Of a stretch of DNA of 64,000 bases, positions 46,356 through 56,000 are shown piece by piece. How positions within the stretch are numbered: the stretch's first letter is position 1; each line of letters begins with the position of its first letter. The notes below the pieces were generated by a model, which was not told the origin of the DNA, did not search any database, and saw only the letters and a program-made list of their open reading frames with translations. This DNA comes from Pseudomonas sp. PDM14 (lineage in GTDB: Bacteria; Pseudomonadota; Gammaproteobacteria; Pseudomonadales; Pseudomonadaceae), in contig NZ_JACVAQ010000002.1 in assembly GCF_014851905.1 (NCBI RefSeq), positions 1,426,001 to 1,490,000 of the forward strand. Direction: 5' to 3'. A program made the position numbers and the translations under genes.

Positions 46356-46359
46356 TAAA

Positions 46360-47442
46360 TCAATCGCCCAGGGCGGCCAGCTGGTCGGCCTGGAATTCCT
46401 GCAGCAGCGGTTCGATCACCGCCTCCACACCGCCGGAGAGCACGTCGTCCAGGCAGTACAGGGTCAGGTTGATGCGGTGATCGGTGACCCGCCCCTGGGG
46501 GAAGTTGTAGGTGCGGATGCGCTCGGAACGGTCGCCGGAGCCGACCAGCAGCTTGCGCGTGTCGGAGATTTCCTTGTGCGCGGCGGCGTCCTGCTGGTCC
46601 TGCAGCTTGGCCGCCAGCCAGGCCAGGGCGCGGGCGCGGTTCTTGTGCTGCGAACGCTCTTCCTGGCACTCGACGACCATGCCGGTCGGCAGGTGGGTGA
46701 TGCGCACGGCCGAGTCGGTCTTGTTGATGTGCTGGCCGCCGGCGCCGGAAGCGCGGTAAGTGTCCACGCGCAGGTCGGCCGGGTTGATCTCGATGGCCTG
46801 CTGCTCATCCGGCTCGGGCAACACCGCCACGGTGCAGGCCGAGGTATGGATGCGGCCCTGGGATTCGGTTTCCGGCACGCGCTGCACGCGGTGGGCGCCG
46901 GACTCGAACTTGAGCTTGGCGTAGACATTGTCGCCCTCGACACGGGCGATCACTTCTTTATAGCCGCCGTGCTCGCCCTCGTTCTCGGAGAGCACCTCGA
47001 CGCGCCAGCCCTGGCGCTCGGCGTAGCGCGAGTACATGCGGAACAGGTCGCCGGAGAAGATCGCCGCCTCGTCGCCACCGGTGCCGGCGCGGATTTCGAG
47101 GAACACGTTGTGGCCGTCTTTCGGGTCCTTGGGCAGCAGCATGCGCTGCAGGCGGTTTTCCAGTTCAACCAGTTGCTCGCGGGCGCTGGCGGCTTCTTCC
47201 TCAGCCATCTCGCGCAGGTCAGGGTCGCTGTCCTTGAGCAGCGCCTGGGCGCCTTCGAGGTCGGCCTGGGCCTTGCGGAATTCGCGATAGGTGGCGATCA
47301 CCGGCTCGACTTCGGCGTACTCCTTGGAATAGGCGCGGAACTGGGTCTGGTTGCTGATTACCTCGCCATCGCCGAGCAGCGCGGTGAGCTCCTCGTAGCG
47401 GTCCTGGAGGATGTCCAGCTTGTTCAACAGTGAGGCTTTCAT
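46360..47442 (-). CDS. prfA: Peptide chain release factor 1
   Basis: A 360-residue RF1 of normal length. The GGQ peptidyl-hydrolysis motif is in [18 protein letters not shown]. The anticodon-mimic recognition loop region and the PCRF domain (about 60-175) are in place ([20 protein letters not shown]). It ends translation at UAA and UAG. Its start overlaps the hemA stop by 4 nt (ATGA). PrmC, which methylates the GGQ Gln, is next in the cluster. Confidence 0.96.
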   Translation of the reverse strand: MKASLLNKLDILQDRYEELTALLGDGEVISNQTQFRAYSKEYAEVEPVIATYREFRKAQADLEGAQALLKDSDPDLREMAEEEAASAREQLVELENRLQRMLLPKDPKDGHNVFLEIRAGTGGDEAAIFSGDLFRMYSRYAERQGWRVEVLSENEGEHGGYKEVIARVEGDNVYAKLKFESGAHRVQRVPETESQGRIHTSACTVAVLPEPDEQQAIEINPADLRVDTYRASGAGGQHINKTDSAVRITHLPTGMVVECQEERSQHKNRARALAWLAAKLQDQQDAAAHKEISDTRKLLVGSGDRSERIRTYNFPQGRVTDHRINLTLYCLDDVLSGGVEAVIEPLLQEFQADQLAALGD

Positions 47443-48707
47443 TGCTTCGACTCGCCCTCATCGAGGGCAAAAAGTTCCTGGGCCACGGCGAGCGCATCGA
47501 AGCGGCCGTCGGCGGAGATTTTCTTCAGTTGCACGCTCGGCGCATGCAGCAGCTTGTTGGTCAGGCCGCGGGCCAGCTGGGCCAGCACGTCTTCGGCAGC
47601 GCTGCCGTTGGCGAGCATGCGCTGGGCACGGGCCAGTTCCTCGTCACGCAGGCGCTCGGCCTGCTGGCGGTAGGCCTTGAGCACATCCACCGCGGCCAGC
47701 TCGCGCAGGCGCACCATGAAATCGCCGGCACCGGCGCTGACCAGCTCCTCGGCGGCCTGGGCGGCACCCTGGCGGCTCTTGAGGTTTTCTTCGATGACCT
47801 CGTGCAGGTCGTCGACGGTGTACAGGTAGACGTCATCCAGCTCGCCGACTTCCGGCTCGATGTCGCGCGGCACGGCAATGTCGACCATGAAGATCGGCTT
47901 GTGCTTGCGCTGCTTCAGCGCGCGCTCGACCGCGCCCTTGCCGAGGATCGGCAACTGGCTGGCGGTGGAGCTGATGACGATGTCGCTGTTGGCCAGCTCC
48001 TGCGGGATGTCGGCCAGCAGCACCGCGTGCGCACCGAACTGCTCGGCCAGCTGACTGGCGCGCTCCAGGGTGCGGTTGGCGACGACGATGCGTTTGATGC
48101 CCTGGTCGTGCAGGTGACGGGCGACCAGGCTGATGGTCTCCCCGGCGCCGATCAGCAGCGCCTGGCTGCGGTGCAGGTCGGCGAAGATCTGCTTGGCCAG
48201 GCTCACCGCGGCAAAGGCCACGGACACCGGGTTCTCGCCGATGGCGGTGTCGGTGCGCACGGTCTTGGCGGTGCTGAAGGTGGCCTGGAACAGGCGGCCG
48301 AGCAGCGGGCCGACGGTGCCGGCCTCGCGCGCCACGGCGTAGGCGGACTTCATCTGGCCGAGGATCTGCGGTTCGCCGAGCACCATCGAGTCCAGGCCCG
48401 AGGCCACGCGCATCATGTGACGCACGGCGGAATCGTCCTGGTGGATGTAGGCGCAGGCGCGCAGGTCGTCGACACTCAGGTGGTGATAGTCGGCCAGCCA
48501 CTGCAACACGTCGTCGGCGGCCAGCTGGTCCTGCTCCAGGTACAGCTCGCTGCGGTTGCAGGTGGAGAGGATCGCCGCTTCCCGGCTCGGCGTGTGCCGA
48601 CACAGCAGCTGCAGGGCCTCGACCAGTTGCTCGGGGGTAAACGCCACGCGCTCGCGCACGTCCACCGAGGCGGTCTTGTGGTTGATGCCGAGAGCGAGAA
48701 AAGCCAT
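47439..48707 (-). CDS. hemA: Glutamyl-tRNA reductase
   Basis: A 422-residue HemA. The catalytic Cys is at about residue 50 in [10 protein letters not shown], and the NADPH domain has [16 protein letters not shown]. The C-terminal dimerisation helices lie at about 320-400. It reduces glutamyl-tRNA to glutamate-1-semialdehyde, the first committed step of tetrapyrrole (haem, B12) synthesis. It overlaps prfA by 4 nt and heads the operon. In P. aeruginosa the region upstream is a divergent TPR-lolB group; here giant surface-protein genes lie upstream instead. Confidence 0.95.
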   Translation of the reverse strand: MAFLALGINHKTASVDVRERVAFTPEQLVEALQLLCRHTPSREAAILSTCNRSELYLEQDQLAADDVLQWLADYHHLSVDDLRACAYIHQDDSAVRHMMRVASGLDSMVLGEPQILGQMKSAYAVAREAGTVGPLLGRLFQATFSTAKTVRTDTAIGENPVSVAFAAVSLAKQIFADLHRSQALLIGAGETISLVARHLHDQGIKRIVVANRTLERASQLAEQFGAHAVLLADIPQELANSDIVISSTASQLPILGKGAVERALKQRKHKPIFMVDIAVPRDIEPEVGELDDVYLYTVDDLHEVIEENLKSRQGAAQAAEELVSAGAGDFMVRLRELAAVDVLKAYRQQAERLRDEELARAQRMLANGSAAEDVLAQLARGLTNKLLHAPSVQLKKISADGRFDALAVAQELFALDEGESKQ

Positions 48708-48858
48708 GCAGGGTCGCTACAGGAAACGGGAGGCGCGCAATTGTCCTACTTCATCCGGTGCGGGACAACCACCCCACCGTGTATTGACTCGATAGTCAGT
48801 CGCCAGGGCGCCCGTCCGCCACCCGCCAGAGCCTGTCGCCTGGCGGGTGGACGCACCG

Positions 48859-51800
48859 TCAGTACTTGCCGACGGCGTTGAAGAACCAGCCCTGGCTGCG
48901 GTACGACAGGTCGGTCAGGTCATCGCTGAAGTCGCTGAAGTTGTAGCCGACGCCCGCCTTGAAGTGGTTGCCGAAGTGCCGATACACGCCCACCAGGGCG
49001 CCGGTGCGGCTGTCCTTGGCGGCGAACTCGTCACGTCGGCGCACTTCCGCCATCAGGTCCCACTTCTTCACCACGTGCCAGTCCACACGCGCGGCGATCA
49101 ACTGACCACGGCTGTCGAACCAGTCGGCCGAGGTGTCGCGGCTCATGCGCAGTTCGCTGAGGCGATAGGCGTACTTGCCGCCGACGCTCCAGCGCTCGTT
49201 GAGGTCGTAGATGCCGTCGATGGCGAAGACGTGGCTGCGCTGGGCGTAGTCGACCGTGCTGCCGGTGGCCGTGGACACCTGATCCGGTGGCGGCAGGTCC
49301 GCCAGGTAGGTGTACTTGGTCAGCAGGTTGAGCTTGTCGTTGAACACCGGGCGGTAGGCATAGCCGAGCGACGCCTCGACGAAGTCGCCGTCGAAGTAGT
49401 CGCCGCGGTCGGAATCGCCCACCGAGAAGTCCAGCTTGCCGATGAAACGCCAGTCCGGGTTGACCTTGTAGCTGATGTTGTTACGCATCAGCCACACGCT
49501 CAGGTCCTGCACGTCGCTGCTGTCCTCGCGGTACTCCAGGCGGCTGGCGTAGCGCAGGTCGCCATTGCTGTAGCCGACCTTGCCGCCGATGGCGCGGCGT
49601 TTCAGTGCGTAGTCGGTGTCTTCGTTGAAGGTGCCGAACTCGGTGGTGACGCCGTAGCTCCAGTGGTCATCCGGGGCGAAGTCGAGGCCGTAGCCCTGGA
49701 TCAGCCCGGCCTGGTCGCCGTGCTGCACGCGCTGCTCGGCGTACACGCTGGTGCTGTCGGTCCAGCGCGAACGGGCGCCGGAGACGAACTGCCCGGTGCG
49801 GCCGCTGCCCTCCAGACCGCTGCGGCTGGCGAAGCCGTCGTCGCTGCGGTCGCTGTCCAGCTGGTAGTTGAGGTAGACGTTGGTGCGGTCCGAGGCGTCG
49901 TAGCCGACCCCGGCCTTGGCGCCCACGCCGAGGTTGCCGCCGGACAGTTCACCGTTCAGCGAGGTGCGCTCGTTGAGCCGGTAGTCGCCACCGACGCCCA
50001 GGCGGTTGTTGGCCTGGCGCCCGCCGTCACGGCTGACGGTGCCCTGGCCGAAGCCGTACACCGACCAGTCTTCCTCGGCGTGGTAGAGCGCCTGGACCAG
50101 TGCATCGCTGCGCTCGCCCTCGTCGTAGCTGCCGCTGTCGTAACCGGCGTAGGTGCCGGTGTAGAGGTTGCGGTACGAGCTGCCGTAGGTCTGCCGGTCA
50201 TTGCGCAGGCCGGCGGACAGGCGCCAGGCGTCGCTCAGGTCGTAGGCGACAATACCTTCGGCGGCGCGGCGCGAGCGCCCGCCGTCTTCCTCGGTCTGGT
50301 CGGCCTTCAGGGTGATTTCGGTCTTCTCGCTAAGCGGCGCGGTGTAGCTACCGCCGACCTGGTCGCTGGCCAACTCGGACAGGCGCCCTGGCGCGGAGAA
50401 ACCGGCATCGCGGCTTTCGTAATAGAAGGTGCCGCGGCCATCGGCATCGTCGACCACGTCCTTGAGGTCGAAGGCAGTCTCGATGCGGTTGGCACGGGCG
50501 CGCGAATCGGTGCCGGCGACTTCCTGGCCGAAGCCGAAACCGCCGTCGTAGGAGAAGCGCTGGTCGAGGCTGTCGCCTTCGCTCTGCGCCGACTCCAGTT
50601 TCAGCCAGGTGCCTTCGCTGTGGCGCAGCAGCAGGTCGCCGCCGCCCAGGGTCTGGTCTTCGCGGCCGGTCTGTTCCTGCATGCTGCCAGTCACGCCGAC
50701 GCGCACCTTGTCGTTGACCCAGTAGGCCGCGCGGCCGCCGTAGGCCAGGTCGTCGAGCTGATCCAGACCCGGCGAGTATTCATAGCCGACGACGAGGAAC
50801 GCCGGGTTGCCGGACAGGCTGCCGCCGGAGCGGATCAGCGTGCTGCCATCAGCGGTGGCCGACAGCGGCTGGGTCAGGATCACCCGGCCTTGCAACGCGT
50901 TGACCTCGTAGTCGATGCCGGCGACCAGGTCCTGACTGTGCAGCACCAGCCCGGAATCCTTGTCGCGCACCTCGATGCGCACGCGCTCGCTGCCTTCGGT
51001 GACGTCCTGGTGGCGCAGGTAGTAGAGGGAACCACCGGTACCACGGAAATCCTCGCGGGCCGAGGCGGTGCCCGGCTCGGCGGCGAAGCCTTCGACCTGC
51101 AGGCGGCGCTCGCCGAACGCGGTGAAGGCGTCATCGCGGTAGCGCACCTGGGCACCATAGAGGCTGCGGTCGATCTGGGTCAGCTCGGTCTCGCGGATCT
51201 GCTCGCGGAAGTTGCCCCACATGGCGTGGGACTTCTCGTCCTCGACCTTGACGTAGAACTTGCCGCGGGTCGGCGCGTCCTCGACCAGGGTCGAATCGTC
51301 GCCGAAGGTCGCCCAGCCCTTGTCCGAGTCGGAACTCATGCGCCGCAGGAACTCGCGCGGGTCCTTGTCGTTGAAGTTGCTGAACAGGCTGTCGGCCGGT
51401 GCCTCGCCGGTGTCGACGCTGCCGGTGATGGTGTATTTGTCGTCCACCTTGCCCTTGGTATAGAACGCCAGGCGGCCGTCGGCATACAGCTTGTCGTCGT
51501 AGTAGCGGTCTTCCTGGGTGACCAGGCGCGCCGGGCCACTGGTGTCCTGCTGGCCGACGGTGAAGTCGGCAATGGCCACGGTGAACCAGTCGTTCTGCGG
51601 CAGGCGCAGGTCGCGGCGGTAGATGCGCCCCTTGCCTTCGTCGTCGAGCACCGCCACTTCGACGGTGTGCAGGCCACGCGGGATGATCTGCGCACTGGCG
51701 AAAGTGCCACTGCCGTCCACCGGCACCGGGCGCCCCATGACGAACACGTGCTGGCCGTCCTTCACCTGCTTGCCGTTGATGGTCACCGTGCCGCCAGCCA

Positions 51801-53067
51801 CTGGAATGGTGTGGCGCTGCAGGCGGTTGCCACCGTAGCCGGCGAGCAGGTCGGCGGCGATGTCCTCATCCGACTCTTTCGCCAGTTCACCACGGGCGAC
51901 GTTGAGCAGCTGCACGCTGGTCTCGTCGTAACGGCCTGCGGCGTCGTACACGCGCAACTGGTAGTGCACGCGCTCGGGCGTGCCGGCAGGCGGCGTCCAG
52001 CTGCCGTTGAGCTGTGGGTCGAGGGCGATGGTTTCCAGCACCTGCGGCTCGCCGAACAGACGACGCTTGCCGATGATGCGCACCTCGGCACGCTCGATCC
52101 AGTGCAGGTAGTTGCTGTAACCGCTGAAGGCCAGCGGTTCACCGATGCGCGCCACGCGGGCACCGGACACCAGGTTCAGGCGCGGCTGCGCCGAGAGGTT
52201 GTCGAAACGCACCTGCAGCAGGTCGTGGGCCAGGGCGACGTCGACACAGCGCTGGGTATCGGCGCTGCCGGCCGTACCATCCGTGCCCTGCGGCTGGCCA
52301 TCGACACTGATGCGAAACGGCGCCACGCCCTCCTCGGCCACGCTGCCCGGCGCGCAGGCCTGTGGTTTGGCCGGGGTGCTGACCACGGCTTCGTCGTACC
52401 AGATTTCCACTTCCACACGGCGGTTCAGCGCCCAGGCTTCGGGGCTGTCACCCTGCAGCAGCGGCTCGCGCGGCCCGCGGCTGTCGAGCTGGATCTGCTC
52501 GGCCTTGAGGTTCAGGCGCTGGCGGAAGATCTCGCCCACTTCCTTGGCGCGTTGCAGACCCAACCCCTGGTTGTCGTTGTAGATGGCCTGGCTGCGCTGC
52601 GACAGGTGCTGCGGATCGGTATGGCCGATCAGGCGCAGGCGCAGGTTGCGCTTGCCTTGCAGGCGCGCCATGAGCGTGTCCAGGGCATCGCTGTCGCGCT
52701 CGGGCACTGCCGAGCGGCCTGAGGCAAAGCGCACCACCGGCAGGCCATCGCGCAGCACCACCGAGCTGACCTGCTCGTCGCCCACGGCGACCAGTTGCTC
52801 GCGCTCACCAAGGGCGCCATCGAGCTGCCAGAGAATCAGCTTCTCGCGCGGCAGTTCACGCTCGGCGTTGGCCGGCAATGCCGGCAGCCCAGCGGCAGTG
52901 AAGGGCCGGCGCTGCAGCAGCGACTCGTCCTCCATCGCCCCACGCGGCCCTTGCAGGCCACAGCCCTTGCCAACTTCACACTGCTCGGCGGCGATCGACA
53001 CGGCGACGGCCAGCGGGTTCAGGGTCAGTGCGGCAATACCGCACACCAACAGGTTACGCATGCTCAT
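48859..53067 (-). CDS. Large OmpA-domain/beta-barrel outer-membrane protein, partner of the DUF11 giant
   Basis: A 1402-residue protein. A signal peptide (about 1-27) is followed by an OmpA-like peptidoglycan-binding domain (about 105-225): LRLIGHTDPQHLSQRSQ, GLGLQRAKEVGEIFRQRL and the closing NRRVEVEIWYDE are all canonical. Ig-like segments follow (about 290-530; TVTINGKQVKDGQHVFVMGR). Residues from about 560 are a long series of alternating short beta strands ending in aromatic-rich GWFFNAVGKY, as in outer-membrane barrels. The ATG follows GGAGGTGAT, an ideal ribosome site, and overlaps the upstream gene by 4 nt. I infer an outer-membrane anchor or exporter for the 2157-residue partner. No named family recognised for the whole. 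Confidence 0.85.
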   Translation of the reverse strand: MSMRNLLVCGIAALTLNPLAVAVSIAAEQCEVGKGCGLQGPRGAMEDESLLQRRPFTAAGLPALPANAERELPREKLILWQLDGALGEREQLVAVGDEQVSSVVLRDGLPVVRFASGRSAVPERDSDALDTLMARLQGKRNLRLRLIGHTDPQHLSQRSQAIYNDNQGLGLQRAKEVGEIFRQRLNLKAEQIQLDSRGPREPLLQGDSPEAWALNRRVEVEIWYDEAVVSTPAKPQACAPGSVAEEGVAPFRISVDGQPQGTDGTAGSADTQRCVDVALAHDLLQVRFDNLSAQPRLNLVSGARVARIGEPLAFSGYSNYLHWIERAEVRIIGKRRLFGEPQVLETIALDPQLNGSWTPPAGTPERVHYQLRVYDAAGRYDETSVQLLNVARGELAKESDEDIAADLLAGYGGNRLQRHTIPVAGGTVTINGKQVKDGQHVFVMGRPVPVDGSGTFASAQIIPRGLHTVEVAVLDDEGKGRIYRRDLRLPQNDWFTVAIADFTVGQQDTSGPARLVTQEDRYYDDKLYADGRLAFYTKGKVDDKYTITGSVDTGEAPADSLFSNFNDKDPREFLRRMSSDSDKGWATFGDDSTLVEDAPTRGKFYVKVEDEKSHAMWGNFREQIRETELTQIDRSLYGAQVRYRDDAFTAFGERRLQVEGFAAEPGTASAREDFRGTGGSLYYLRHQDVTEGSERVRIEVRDKDSGLVLHSQDLVAGIDYEVNALQGRVILTQPLSATADGSTLIRSGGSLSGNPAFLVVGYEYSPGLDQLDDLAYGGRAAYWVNDKVRVGVTGSMQEQTGREDQTLGGGDLLLRHSEGTWLKLESAQSEGDSLDQRFSYDGGFGFGQEVAGTDSRARANRIETAFDLKDVVDDADGRGTFYYESRDAGFSAPGRLSELASDQVGGSYTAPLSEKTEITLKADQTEEDGGRSRRAAEGIVAYDLSDAWRLSAGLRNDRQTYGSSYRNLYTGTYAGYDSGSYDEGERSDALVQALYHAEEDWSVYGFGQGTVSRDGGRQANNRLGVGGDYRLNERTSLNGELSGGNLGVGAKAGVGYDASDRTNVYLNYQLDSDRSDDGFASRSGLEGSGRTGQFVSGARSRWTDSTSVYAEQRVQHGDQAGLIQGYGLDFAPDDHWSYGVTTEFGTFNEDTDYALKRRAIGGKVGYSNGDLRYASRLEYREDSSDVQDLSVWLMRNNISYKVNPDWRFIGKLDFSVGDSDRGDYFDGDFVEASLGYAYRPVFNDKLNLLTKYTYLADLPPPDQVSTATGSTVDYAQRSHVFAIDGIYDLNERWSVGGKYAYRLSELRMSRDTSADWFDSRGQLIAARVDWHVVKKWDLMAEVRRRDEFAAKDSRTGALVGVYRHFGNHFKAGVGYNFSDFSDDLTDLSYRSQGWFFNAVGKY

Positions 53068-56000
53068 CGGATCACCTCCACGCTATCAGTCGCCGGTACG
53101 ATTTCTTCCTCCAGTTGCAGGTCGTAACAGCAGTCGTGGGGCTCCCAATGCTCCTTGATCCAGTCCTTCACATAGGTCACGCGTTTGCGCGCGTCGCTTA
53201 CCTCACCCTCCACCGGCATGCGGTAGGCGATGCGCAGGATCGACGGTTCGGCGTACAGCAGCGTGAGCACCTCATCGAGACGCGTGGCGTACTCGGTGGT
53301 CAGCTTGTTGTCCTGGCCAAAGGCATCGCTGCCCAGGTCCAGACGCACCACGCGGTGGATACTCGCGCCGAAGTTGGCCTTGACCAGGCGACCCTGGGTC
53401 ATGCGCACCACGCGCGGGTTCTCGGTGATCACGCGGTAGCCGCTCGGCAGCGTGCGCTCGTCGACCTTGAGGATGAAGTTGCTGCCACGCATCTCGCTGG
53501 GCACGTCGGCGCAGGCAATGTGGTAGCGGCCGTACTCGTCGGTGGTCACCAGCCAGCCCTTCGGCGTGGCCAGGCGCACGCCGGGAATGCCGGGCTCGCC
53601 TTCGTCCTGGTAGCCGTTGCGGTTCTGGTCATCGAAGACCTTGCCGATCAGGTCGGAACAATCGAACGTCGGGTCGGCGACCACCCGCACACTGGCGGTG
53701 GCGACGTTGGACACGCGGGAATTGGCGATCAGGTTCAGCGCCCAGGCCTGGTTGACGTACTCGTTGAAGCCAACCCCGGAGCCCACCACCAGCAGCAGCT
53801 TGATGGTCACCACCTGGCCACCGCTGAGGGTGCGGTCCGGCCAGCGCAGGCGCCGCCCTTCGACCTGTGGCTCCATCGGCACGCCGTCGATCTGCGCGGA
53901 GTTCTTGATGTACTTGAAGCCCGGCGGGATCTGGTCCTCGATGGCGATGTTGGCCAGCGTGCTGGACAGGGTGTTACGCGCGGTCAGCACGTAAGGCACC
54001 AGCTCGCCGCGGGTCACGTTGACCTTCGCCGTGTTCTTGGTCATGACGATGGCGCCGCCAAGGATCGGGTCGAGCGGGATGTGGTTGTTGATCACATCGT
54101 CCGAGGCCGGATTCATGTTGAAGCTCAGGTAGTACTGGGTGCTGCCGCTGCCGGCCGGCAGGCCGCCGGAGATTGCCGGACATGCCGCCGGGTCATGCAG
54201 CGCGGAGGCCGTACCCGGCGCGGTTGCCTGGTTCTGCACCAGTGCCGGCGCACCGCTGCTGCCGACACTGAGGGTCGCCTGGCAGGCGGGGATCAACGAC
54301 GAGACATCCGGCAGGTAGCCCGCCGGTGGCGTTACTTCCAGGCCGTAGTTGCCCGCGGGCGCAGCCAGAGTCAGGAAGAACTGGTAGAACCCGTCATTCC
54401 CGGTGCTCTGCACGGCACCCGCCGTGCCACCGACCAGGTGCAGCGCCGGATCGAAGCCGGGCGGCCCGACCAGGCGCACCACCGCACCGCCAACCGGCTC
54501 GCGGGTGACCGCGTCATACACCACGCCGGACGGGTCGACCGGCAGGTTCTGCTCGACGATGTTCGCGCCGCCGGTGACGGTCAGGTTGATGACCCGCGCA
54601 CCACTGTCCACGGTGCCGTTGACGGCGCCGTTCGGGTCCTGGGCCACCGGTGTACCGTAGAGCGCGCGGCTCACCGGGTGCGAGAACGACAGGCTGTAGT
54701 TGCCGGGCAGCAGGTTGAAGCTGTAGCTGCCGTTAGCGCCGGTGGTGGCGGTGGCCATCAACTGCCCCGCGCTGTTGCGCGCTTCGACCAGCCAGCCTTC
54801 GAGGCCACGCTCGCTGGCGTTCTGTTGCTGGTCGCGGCTGGCCGACTCGAACCACACCTTGCCCGATACCTGGGCGCTGGTCGCGACACCGTCATGCTCG
54901 CCGAACAGATAGCCCGACACGTCGGCCCCGTTGATGCTGACGCCGCTGATCACATCGCTACCCGGACCGCCTGGCGTGCCACCACCGGTGCCGGCCGTGT
55001 CCTTGCCATCCTGATGGGCCGCCGGTTGCGTCTCGGTCACCTGGTAAGTGCCGTTGGGCAGGCCGTCGAAGCGGTAACTGCCGTCCGCGCCCGTCACGGT
55101 GGTACAGGCAGACAGCGGCAACACCGTACCGCACACCTGCACGCCATCAGGCGTGGTGCCGGTCAGGGTGATGGTCACGCCTGGAATGCCCTGCTCGTCC
55201 GGGTCACGCAGGCCGTCATCGTTGCCGTCGAGGTACACCAGGCCGGAAAGGCTCGATCCGGTCTCGGCGAAGTCATAACCGGTGCCCACGTCATCGGCGT
55301 CAACCTGGATGCCACTGATGCTGTCGCTGCCAAGCGGGCTGTCGTTGGCCGTGCCACCGAGCGTGCCGGCACTTTCGCGGCCATCGCGGAAGGCGTTCAG
55401 TGGCGAGCTGGTGTTGGCCTGCTGGGTCAGGGTGTAGCCGCTGGCATCGCTGGCCGGCACTTCGACGCGGTAGGCGCCCGAAGCGTCGGTCAGCACCGAG
55501 CAACTGGGCAGCACGCTGCAGACATCCAAGCCGTTCGCGGTGGTCCCGGACAGGCTGATGGAAACGCCCTGAATGCCCTCCTCACCAGGTTCGCAGATGC
55601 CGTTGTCGTTGCGGTCGACGCAGACCCGACCCGACAGGCTGGCGATCACCAGTTCGCCAAACAGATAGCCGGTAGCCGCGGTGTCCCGACCGAGCGCGAT
55701 CACGTTGATCAGGTCGGTGGAGCTGACAGTGGCGTCCTGCGCGTGGGTGCCGCCGGCCGTGCCAGGGCTGTCCAGACCGTCGAAGTAACCGGTTGGCAAC
55801 GGCTGGGTCAGGACGTAGCCATTGGCGTCGGCCGCGTTCAGATAGCCCAGCGCATCGCGCTGGCTGCCGCCGTTCTGGTTATCGAAGAGGAAGCTGCCGT
55901 CGGCGGCGGTATTCACGCTGAGGTCGACGTCGTTGCCGTAGGCATCCGAACCGCTCAACTGCACCGGGGTGTTGGCAATGCCCAGCTCGCCGGTGTCCTG

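Noticed and set aside
48814-48852. Hairpin CCACCCGCCAG / CTGGCGGGTGG as terminator of the OmpA-barrel gene
   Set aside because: Stem is good and well placed, but there is no T-run on the minus strand; left out as a firm feature.
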